A stretch of 6,096 nucleotides of DNA, from positions 6,048 to 12,143 of the forward strand of contig JAGLBF010000068.1 of the NCBI GenBank assembly GCA_018260375.1, in the 5' to 3' direction. This document shows positions 1 to 5,057 of the stretch, piece after piece. Within the stretch, counting starts at the first letter, position 1, and the number at the start of each line of letters is the position of its first letter. The DNA comes from Deinococcus sp. (GTDB taxonomy: Bacteria > Deinococcota > Deinococci > Deinococcales > Deinococcaceae). Below the pieces are notes generated by a model. That model made no database searches. It worked only from the letters and a program-made list of their open reading frames with translations, and was not told where the DNA came from. Position numbers and translations under genes: made by a program.

Positions 1-18
1 GGCATCACCAACAGCTAA
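1..18 (+). CDS. Possible 3' end of an upstream gene, ending in Gly-Ile-Thr-Asn-Ser
   Basis: The first 18 bases read GITNS followed by TAA in frame 1, and a strong terminator hairpin starts 15 bases later, as expected just after a gene. Only five codons are visible, so the assignment rests on context. The ending resembles that of the pilin that follows (NGLSIGS), so a second pilin-like gene in tandem is possible, but this is inference from a handful of residues. A chance open frame cannot be excluded. Confidence 0.35.
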   Translation, partial: GITNS

Positions 19-32
19 TCTTAGCCTCGCTT

Positions 33-67
33 AAAGTCCCTCGCCTTTGGTTGGTGAGGGACTTTTT
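33..67 (+). terminator. Strong intrinsic terminator just upstream of the pilin gene
   Basis: AAAGTCCCTC (33-42) pairs perfectly with GAGGGACTTT (56-65). Three further pairs inside (43-45 with 53-55, one of them G-U) give a 13-bp stem with a 7-base loop, and a run of five T follows at 63-67. This is a textbook Rho-independent terminator. It ends only 19 bases before the pilin ATG, leaving no room for a promoter in between. Pilin transcripts starting upstream must therefore pass through this hairpin. Confidence 0.85.
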
Positions 68-86
68 GGCTCACTAGGTACCTGTT

Positions 87-464
87 ATGAAAAATCAAGC
101 TGGTTTTACACTTATAGAGCTGTTAATTGTCATTGCTGTTATTGGTATTTTGGCTGTTACACTTTTCCCCAATCTGCTGGCAGCACAAAAGCGTGCTTAT
201 GATGTTTCAGCACTCTCCTGTGCCACTACTTTAGTAAAAGCTGTTTCGGTGTACCGTATAGACCATCCTGAAACTTCAGTTGTTCCACCACTTTCCAGTT
301 TTTATGGTACAGCTGACGCTGAAGAAACTTACGGTACAAATGTCTGTGACGGCATGGCCTTACAGGATCTTTCTCAACCAGACCACTTTAAGTTTGAGGT
401 TAGACACCCAAATGGCAAGAAGATTTATACGGTCACTGAGAATGGTCTGTCGATCGGCAGCTAA
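87..464 (+). CDS. pilA: Type IV pilin precursor (PilA-like, class III N-terminal methylation signal)
   Basis: This 125-residue prepilin would be cleaved and N-methylated by a PilD-type peptidase and assembled into type IV pili, used for twitching, adhesion and, in Deinococcota relatives such as Thermus, DNA uptake. The leader MKNQAG is six residues. Cleavage after G6 leaves F7 as mature residue 1 and E11 as the conserved Glu5, followed by a hydrophobic alpha helix to about residue 33 with P28 at mature position 22. Two cysteines, C45 and C87, could form a disulfide. The protein ends in serine (LSIGS), which matters for possible C-terminal glycosylation. The start is fixed by the leader; a weak AGG (76-78) lies 8 bases upstream. 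The gene lies between two hairpin terminators and is followed by a Wzy_C-family ligase gene. It is AT-rich relative to the downstream operon. It could be a minor rather than the major pilin. Confidence 0.92.
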   Translation: MKNQAGFTLIELLIVIAVIGILAVTLFPNLLAAQKRAYDVSALSCATTLVKAVSVYRIDHPETSVVPPLSSFYGTADAEETYGTNVCDGMALQDLSQPDHFKFEVRHPNGKKIYTVTENGLSIGS

Positions 465-508
465 AGGTAAGCGGCGCTCTATTACTAGCGCCGCTTACCT
501 TATTTTAT
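464..508 (+). terminator. Very strong intrinsic terminator after the pilin gene
   Basis: Bases 464-478 and 487-501 form a perfect 15-bp stem around the 8-base loop ctattact, followed by a T/A-rich stretch (tattttat). The 5' arm begins inside the pilin stop codon. The stem is unusually long and GC-rich for its surroundings. It should end most pilin transcripts and also protect the mRNA 3' end, so the next gene probably needs its own promoter. Confidence 0.85.
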
Positions 509-519
509 ATAAATACATG

Positions 520-553
520 GTAGTAAAAATCATCTTGAGTATAATTTTACTAC
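520..553. repeat. Inverted repeat GTAGTAAAA / TTTTACTAC, operator-like
   Basis: GTAGTAAAA (520-528) is the exact reverse complement of TTTTACTAC (545-553), with a 16-base spacer that contains TTGAGT (535-540) and a consensus TATAAT (540-545). The half-sites are 25 bases apart. This could be a regulator binding site over a promoter, or a weak RNA hairpin. In AT-rich DNA a 9-bp arm is suggestive only. Confidence 0.4.
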
Positions 554-565
554 AGACAAGATAAT
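535..565 (+). promoter_or_regulatory. Candidate promoter for the ligase gene
   Basis: TTGAGT (535-540) as a -35 and GATAAT (560-565) as a -10 are separated by 19 bases, which is long. An alternative is the perfect TATAAT at 540-545, but it has no good -35 upstream and no TG extension. A start somewhere here is expected because the pilin terminator closes the upstream unit and the ligase ATG is at 627. The exact element is uncertain. Confidence 0.3.
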
Positions 566-626
566 AATTAACGATTATAGTAATAATTTCACCAAAACCC
601 TTCTATTTTTAAAAGGCAGTCCAAGC

Positions 627-1976
627 ATGAGCAACAGAGATGCACATAATAAAAAGGCAACTTTCAGACTACTACTTCTGCAGGTACTAGCTTTTCTGCC
701 TTTGGTGATCAGGCCTGACATCACTGTTAATTTTGATGATATTTACCTTTTGCCGAAATTATGGTGGCTCTATCTGGTTATTTTTCCATTAACCGCTATA
801 AATATTAATTTTCCAGTCTTATATCGGTCATATAAAAATAGAATCCTACTTTTGCTCATCTTTTTGGTGTCTATTATTACATCAGTGTTCTATCACTCCA
901 ATCTTGAAATGTTATTGGGGATAACTGGTCGCTCGGACGGTGTGTTAATGCACATATTATACGTACTGATCGCTTTAGCAACGATGAGTCTGTATACTGA
1001 GGACAAAGAGACAACGTTAAGCTATTTGGTTCATAGTTATTTAATCCTTGGAATTATTGCGGCAATCTCTAACATACTCCAGCAATTTCATCTGGTAGGT
1101 ATTATAGGTGAAGGAGCATTTACGGGAACAGTAGCCACCAAAATGGGTGGACTGCTTGGCAACCGTGGATATTTGGGGGGATTATTGGCTTTATTATTGC
1201 CTCTTGCTTGTGTGGCTCTAACTCAGAAACTTCGGTGGAAATGGCTTGCACCACTAGCAGTACTGCTTATCACCTGGGCGTGGCTAGGAAGTTATACCCG
1301 GAGTGCTTGGTTGGCAGGAGCAATGAGTTTAGTAGTTTTATTTATTTATAAACCAGGTGTAATAAGGTGGTCTTTTCCGTATTTAACCACTGCTTTGCTC
1401 ATTTTTTTACCTGTAAATTTTATCTTTGATAATGGAAGAGGATTTGATACAGAAGACGGCGAATCAATCATCAGTAAAGATGGCCGCAGAGTACTTTGGA
1501 GTACGGCTCTCTATGGCATACAGCAAAAGCCCCTCTTTGGATGGGGAGACAATGCTTTGGCTCGCGCTATGAATTCACGAGCGCCACAAGATTTATTCAG
1601 GGAGCACGGCACAAAGGATATAGTACAGTACCGGAAAACTTCTGTAGAAGCTATTGATATACCTCAGTACATAGTATGGCACACAAAGACTAAACCAGAG
1701 ATCGTAACAGTTGCGGATACAAATAAGGTACATAACGAATACTTAGAGTACGCACTCAATTACGGCGTACTAAGCGCAGTACTTTTTTTTGCTTTGCTTG
1801 TCTTGGGTATTTTTTCAAGCCTAAAACCATTGCCGGGTTTGTCGGCAGCTCTGGTAGCGTATGCTGTATACCTCTTAACTTGGCCTGATGTTATTCGTAT
1901 AGCGCCTATTGCCTGGTCAATTTTAGGTATTGCTTTGGCTGCGCGGCAAGATAAAACACGTCATACAGATTCCTAA
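627..1976 (+). CDS. O-antigen ligase family (Wzy_C) membrane protein, candidate pilin O-oligosaccharyltransferase
   Basis: Family members transfer lipid-linked glycans on the outer face of the inner membrane to lipid A (WaaL), to a growing polymer (Wzy) or to protein (PglL, TfpO/PilO). The 449-residue product has about 11-12 hydrophobic segments, for example near 12-30, 42-60, 72-90, 104-122, 131-150, 180-198, 206-220, 225-241, 250-267, 376-396, 402-418 and 424-438. A long soluble loop spans about 268-370. Visible family motifs are GNRGYLGG (178-185), SYTRSAWLAG (222-231), a GRRVLW...PLFGWG segment (286-307) and VHNEYLE (368-374) with H369 at the end of the loop, the position of the key histidine in related ligases. 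AAAAGG (611-616) lies 10 bases before the ATG. It directly follows a pilin gene, as tfpO does, which favours pilin as acceptor. That is inference; a polysaccharide ligase or polymerase remains possible. It is AT-rich and contains a T8 run at 1783-1790. Confidence 0.85.
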   Translation: MSNRDAHNKKATFRLLLLQVLAFLPLVIRPDITVNFDDIYLLPKLWWLYLVIFPLTAININFPVLYRSYKNRILLLLIFLVSIITSVFYHSNLEMLLGITGRSDGVLMHILYVLIALATMSLYTEDKETTLSYLVHSYLILGIIAAISNILQQFHLVGIIGEGAFTGTVATKMGGLLGNRGYLGGLLALLLPLACVALTQKLRWKWLAPLAVLLITWAWLGSYTRSAWLAGAMSLVVLFIYKPGVIRWSFPYLTTALLIFLPVNFIFDNGRGFDTEDGESIISKDGRRVLWSTALYGIQQKPLFGWGDNALARAMNSRAPQDLFREHGTKDIVQYRKTSVEAIDIPQYIVWHTKTKPEIVTVADTNKVHNEYLEYALNYGVLSAVLFFALLVLGIFSSLKPLPGLSAALVAYAVYLLTWPDVIRIAPIAWSILGIALAARQDKTRHTDS

Positions 1977-2014
1977 TTGCAATGGTCGTAGTTCACCGCC
2001 TTTGTGACACGGTT

Positions 2015-2039
2015 CAATGAGCGTATAGAACACTCATTG
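2015..2039. repeat. Short inverted repeat downstream of the ligase gene
   Basis: CAATGAG (2015-2021) pairs with CTCATTG (2033-2039) around an 11-base loop. There is no T-run after it, so it is not a standard intrinsic terminator. It may be a weak 3' hairpin of the ligase mRNA or chance. Confidence 0.2.
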
Positions 2040-2215
2040 CTCGCTCGTTGTGGACAGCGTTTGATGTATGAGTTTCATATCCCTTACTCACACACTCTAG
2101 AACTGCAGTTGCTGTGTGCCTCCGCACGTTAAGGTTTGATGGCCTCCTTATCTCCAATTCTTGGCGCCCCACTTCAGCCGCCACTGAGGCGATAAAGCTA
2201 TCATGTATGACGTTA

Positions 2216-2244
2216 TTGAGTCATCGAGGAAAGTGACATAGATA
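2216..2244 (+). promoter_or_regulatory. Candidate promoter for the gnd-zwf-opcA operon
   Basis: TTGAGT (2216-2221) matches four of six -35 consensus bases. A 17-base spacer leads to TAGATA (2239-2244), a poor -10. A promoter is expected in this gap because the operon differs in function and composition from the ligase, but the -10 match is weak and the true start may lie elsewhere in 2130-2250. Confidence 0.25.
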
Positions 2245-2254
2245 CCTGTACGTT

Positions 2255-2260
2255 AAGGAG
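2255..2260 (+). promoter_or_regulatory. Ribosome binding site of gnd
   Basis: AAGGAG lies five bases before the ATG at 2266. It is a strong Shine-Dalgarno match and fixes the start, together with the nucleotide-binding glycine motif that begins within ten residues of it. Confidence 0.85.
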
Positions 2261-2265
2261 ACACG

Positions 2266-3369
2266 ATGAAGATAGGGATGATTGGACTGGGTAAGATGGG
2301 CGGCAATATGGTGGGCAGGCTCATTGCGGGCGGGCAGCAGGTGGTGGGCTATGACCTCAACGAGGCCAATATTGCGGCGGTAGAAGCCAGGGGCGCACAG
2401 GGGGCACGCACCATTGACGAACTGGTGGCTCAGTTGCCTAGCCCCCGCGCCGTGTGGGTGATGGTGCCGAGCGGCAACGCCACTGAGCAGACGGTCATGA
2501 CCTTGGCTGACCACATGCAAGCGGGCGACATTATCATTGACGGCGGCAACAGCAACTACAAAGACAGCCAGCGCCGCGCCAAAATCCTGGCAGAGCGCGG
2601 TATCCACTTCGTGGATGTGGGTACTTCGGGCGGGGTGTGGGGCCTGAAGGAAGGCTACGCCATGATGATTGGCGGTGACGAGCGCGCCATCACTACCCTG
2701 GCTCCCATTTTTCAGGCGCTGGCTCCCACGCCGACGACAGGCTGGGGGCGCATGGGGCCTGCGGGCAGTGGTCACTACGTAAAGATGGTGCACAACGGCA
2801 TTGAATACGGCATGATGCAAGCTTACGCCGAGGGCTTTGAGCTGATGCACGCCAAGGAAGAGATGCAGCTGGACATGGCCCAGATTGCCGAGCTGTGGCG
2901 GCACGGCAGCGTCATTCGCAGCTGGCTGCTTGACCTGACCGCCGACGCGCTCAAGGCCGACCCACAGTTTAGCGACCTGTCGGACTATGTCGCTGACTCA
3001 GGTGAGGGCCGCTGGACAGTGGTAGATGCGCTTGATGAAGGTGTGCCCGCCCCCGTGATTACCCTCAGCGTGCAAATGCGCCTGCGAAGCCAGCAAAAAC
3101 TCAGCTACGCCGGCCAGATGCTCTCGGCGATGCGCCGCGCCTTTGGTGGACACGCCGTGAAAAAGGTGGAGGAATTTGCCAAAGAAAGCGTAGTGCCCGA
3201 AGCATATACCCCCGACACGGCCCGCATCGGCAACCTGCCTGAAGGGAGCGTACCCCTGGCTGACGCAGAGCGCCAACTCGGTGAAACGGGCCAGCAACCT
3301 GTCAACCCTAATCCCGCTTACGCTGACAACAACGGCCTAAACAACGAAGTACAGACGGAGAAACACTGA
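2266..3369 (+). CDS. gnd: 6-phosphogluconate dehydrogenase, decarboxylating, short form (probably NAD-dependent)
   Basis: It oxidatively decarboxylates 6-phosphogluconate to ribulose 5-phosphate in the cytosolic oxidative pentose phosphate pathway. The 367-residue protein opens with the Rossmann motif GLGKMG (7-12). DGGNSNYKDS (92-101), SGG (121-123), GGD (136-138) and KMVHNGIEY (173-181) follow; K173, N177 and E180 fit the catalytic and substrate residues of the family. Its C-terminal domain is the short type of about 300 residues, not the 470-residue form. After the second strand the sequence is GYDLNE, with D30 where NADP enzymes have Asn-Arg-Thr; an acidic residue here favours NAD (inference). 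From about residue 313 a 55-residue tail rich in Pro, Asn, Gln and charged residues extends beyond the usual fold and looks disordered. It is first in an operon with zwf and opcA, overlapping zwf by one base in TGATG. YqeC/GndA-type naming would also be acceptable. Confidence 0.93.
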   Translation: MKIGMIGLGKMGGNMVGRLIAGGQQVVGYDLNEANIAAVEARGAQGARTIDELVAQLPSPRAVWVMVPSGNATEQTVMTLADHMQAGDIIIDGGNSNYKDSQRRAKILAERGIHFVDVGTSGGVWGLKEGYAMMIGGDERAITTLAPIFQALAPTPTTGWGRMGPAGSGHYVKMVHNGIEYGMMQAYAEGFELMHAKEEMQLDMAQIAELWRHGSVIRSWLLDLTADALKADPQFSDLSDYVADSGEGRWTVVDALDEGVPAPVITLSVQMRLRSQQKLSYAGQMLSAMRRAFGGHAVKKVEEFAKESVVPEAYTPDTARIGNLPEGSVPLADAERQLGETGQQPVNPNPAYADNNGLNNEVQTEKH

Positions 3370-3371
3370 TG
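3357..3371 (+). promoter_or_regulatory. Translational coupling junction of gnd and zwf
   Basis: GGAG (3357-3360) within the last gnd codons lies 8 bases before the zwf ATG (3369-3371). The gnd stop TGA (3367-3369) shares its A with that ATG, giving TGATG. This supports the upstream zwf start and coupled translation. Confidence 0.8.
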
Positions 3372-5054
3372 GCAGACAAAGCACCTGACCCCAAACAACC
3401 CGACACCGCAACGTCCAGCAAGGCCAGCACCAAAAAAACATCCAGCTCGCGGCGCACTCCGGCCCGCAAACCAGACAAGCCCGCGCCGCAGGATGAAAGC
3501 GTGGTCACAGCCCAGACCCGTGTTGCCGGTGACGGCTCTAATCCCTTTCGGGCTGCCATGCGCCGAAGCCGAGCGCCTGAACCCGCCAGCTTGGTTATTT
3601 TTGGGGCCACAGGTGACCTTGCCAAGCGCAAACTGCTGCCCGCAGTCTTTGGGCTGTGGCAAGACGGTTTGCTGGGCAGCGCCTTTAATGTGGTGGGTGT
3701 GGGCCGTCAGGAGATGACTGACGAGCAGTTTCGTGATTACGCCCTAGAGGCCCTCAAAACCAGCAAGGAAACCGACACGCCGCAGCCAGGCGCCTTAGAA
3801 AAGTTCCGCGAGTTGCTGTATTACGAGTTTGGCGACTTTGGCGGCGACGAAGTGTACGAGCGTGTCAAAACCCAGCTTGATGAGGCCGAGGAAGCGCACG
3901 GCGGGCGCAAAAATGCCCTCTTTTACCTGTCAACACCGCCCAGTTTGTTTGAGCCGATCTCTAACGGCTTGGGGCGCACGGGGTTGCAGCAACAAGACGA
4001 GGGCTGGCGGCGCATCATCATTGAAAAACCTTTTGGGCGTGACCTGGCCTCAGCGCGGCACCTTAACGATGTCATTCACCAGTTTTGGGATGAGTCGCAG
4101 GTGTACCGCATTGACCACTATCTGGGCAAAGAGACGGTACAAAACCTGATGGCGATTCGCTTTGGCAACGCCATTTTTGAGCCGCTGTGGAACCGTTCGT
4201 ATGTTGACCATGTGCAAATTACCAACTCAGAAGACCTGGGCTTGGAGGGTCGTGCGGGCTACTACGAAGAAGCGGGCGTGGTGCGCGACATGCTACAAAA
4301 CCACCTGATGCAGGTGTTTGCACTCAGTGCCATGGAGCCGCCCGCCGCCTTTGACGCTGATTCTATCCGCGACGAAAAGGTGAAGGTACTGCGGGCTGTG
4401 CGGCGCATTCCCGTAGAGCGCGTGCCAGAGGTAGCGGTGCGCGGACAATACGGCTCAGGCCTCTTAGACGGCGCCAAAGTGCCTGGCTACCGCGAAGAAC
4501 CCGGTGTGCAGCCTGATTCTGCTACGCCAACCTATGTGGCCCTTAAGCTTGAGGTAGACAACTGGAGATGGGAAGGGGTGCCCTTTTATATTCGCAGTGG
4601 CAAGCGCTTGCCCAAAAAAGTCACCGAGATTGCGGTGGTGTTTAAGCGCCCACCGCTGGGCCTTTTTCCGGGCGGTTTAGAGCGCAATGTACTGGCCTTT
4701 CGTATCCAGCCTGACGAGGGCGTGAGCCTCAAGTTTTCGAGCAAAACACCTGGGCAAGAAAACGTGCTGCGCGAAGTGGTGATGGATTTCCGGTATGACG
4801 CCTTTGGCGCGCAGCTTGAAAGCCCCTACTCGCGCCTGCTGCTTGACGCGATGCTGGGTGACGCGACCCTTTTTCCGCGCGCGGACGAGGTTGACCAGGC
4901 CTGGCAAATCGTATCGGGCATTTTACAAGCCTGGGACAATGCTTCGCCCAGCGCCATAAAACCCACCGATTTCCCTAACTACGACGCGGGAACCTGGGGG
5001 CCTGATGCGGCTGATGCACTGATAGGCCCAGGGCGCCGCTGGAGGAGGCTGTAA
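3369..5054 (+). CDS. zwf: Glucose-6-phosphate 1-dehydrogenase with N-terminal extension
   Basis: It oxidises glucose 6-phosphate to 6-phosphogluconolactone, the entry step of the oxidative pentose phosphate pathway and a main NADPH source. The 561 residues include GATGDLA (79-85) at the coenzyme site, R113 in GVGR as in NADP-using enzymes, EKPFG (219-223), the active-site signature RIDHYLGKE (247-255) with H250, the second catalytic histidine H312 in QNHLMQ, and YIRSGKRLPKK (407-417). The catalytic part from about residue 70 has normal family length. Residues 1-70 are an extra low-complexity tail rich in Lys, Pro, Ser, Thr and Arg, predicted disordered. The start at 3369 is favoured by GGAG at 8 bases and the TGATG overlap with gnd. 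An in-frame ATG at 3558 (M64) would give a standard 498-residue enzyme but lacks a good ribosome site. opcA follows after 3 bases, consistent with OpcA-dependent activation. The function is secure; the tail's role is unknown. Confidence 0.96.
   Translation: MADKAPDPKQPDTATSSKASTKKTSSSRRTPARKPDKPAPQDESVVTAQTRVAGDGSNPFRAAMRRSRAPEPASLVIFGATGDLAKRKLLPAVFGLWQDGLLGSAFNVVGVGRQEMTDEQFRDYALEALKTSKETDTPQPGALEKFRELLYYEFGDFGGDEVYERVKTQLDEAEEAHGGRKNALFYLSTPPSLFEPISNGLGRTGLQQQDEGWRRIIIEKPFGRDLASARHLNDVIHQFWDESQVYRIDHYLGKETVQNLMAIRFGNAIFEPLWNRSYVDHVQITNSEDLGLEGRAGYYEEAGVVRDMLQNHLMQVFALSAMEPPAAFDADSIRDEKVKVLRAVRRIPVERVPEVAVRGQYGSGLLDGAKVPGYREEPGVQPDSATPTYVALKLEVDNWRWEGVPFYIRSGKRLPKKVTEIAVVFKRPPLGLFPGGLERNVLAFRIQPDEGVSLKFSSKTPGQENVLREVVMDFRYDAFGAQLESPYSRLLLDAMLGDATLFPRADEVDQAWQIVSGILQAWDNASPSAIKPTDFPNYDAGTWGPDAADALIGPGRRWRRL
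5041..5048 (+). promoter_or_regulatory. Ribosome binding site of opcA inside the end of zwf
   Basis: GGAGGAGG lies 9 bases before the opcA ATG (5058) and is a near-perfect anti-Shine-Dalgarno complement. The same bases encode part of the Arg-Arg-Trp-Arg-Arg-Leu end of Zwf, so the basic C-terminus and the opcA initiation site are constrained together. It fixes the opcA start. Confidence 0.85.
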
Positions 5055-5057
5055 CAT

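Larger units (their letters stand above)
1977..2265. other. Intergenic gap between the ligase and the pentose phosphate operon
   Basis: The 289 bases hold no gene I can support. Small open frames exist (42 codons from GTG 2004, 18 codons from ATG 2139), but the first lacks a ribosome site and neither is recognisable. Short inverted repeats are seen at 2015-2039 (CAATGAG/CTCATTG) and 2067-2079 (TATGA-gtt-TCATA). No T-tailed terminator follows the ligase. The last 50 bases contain the probable gnd promoter and ribosome site. The 9-mer ACGTTAAGG occurs twice (2126-2134 and 2250-2258). The base composition is intermediate, so the AT-rich block ends at or within this gap. Confidence 0.6.

Noticed and set aside
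280..564. 94-codon plus-strand frame overlapping the pilin
   Set aside because: It starts inside the pilin gene in another frame, runs through the terminator hairpin and has no ribosome site or familiar motif.
2004..2132. 42-codon frame with GTG start in the gap after the ligase
   Set aside because: It has no Shine-Dalgarno sequence and no recognisable similarity. It was considered as a transposase remnant, but no motif supports that.
2139..2195. 18-codon leader-like frame with AAGG four bases upstream
   Set aside because: It has a plausible ribosome site, but it is too short to judge and has no amino-acid bias or attenuator hairpin pair typical of leader peptides.
1977..2265. Complete insertion sequence or tRNA in the gap
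   Set aside because: No terminal inverted repeats with target duplication, no transposase frame and no cloverleaf-forming sequence could be found by eye.
2221..2904. 227-codon minus-strand open frame
   Set aside because: It lies antisense to gnd, whose motifs are unmistakable. Its translation is rich in His, Ala and Val with no recognisable domain, as expected for a shadow of G+C-rich coding DNA.
3558..3560. Alternative zwf start at M64 as the only true start
   Set aside because: It would give the usual enzyme length, but the 3369 start has GGAG at good spacing and the TGATG coupling with gnd, and the frame is open and cleanly joined to it.
3308..3662. Two overlapping minus-strand frames of 107 and 114 codons
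   Set aside because: They are antisense to the gnd-zwf junction and the zwf 5' region. Composition is Gly/Arg/Leu-rich without motifs, and the sense strand is fully explained.
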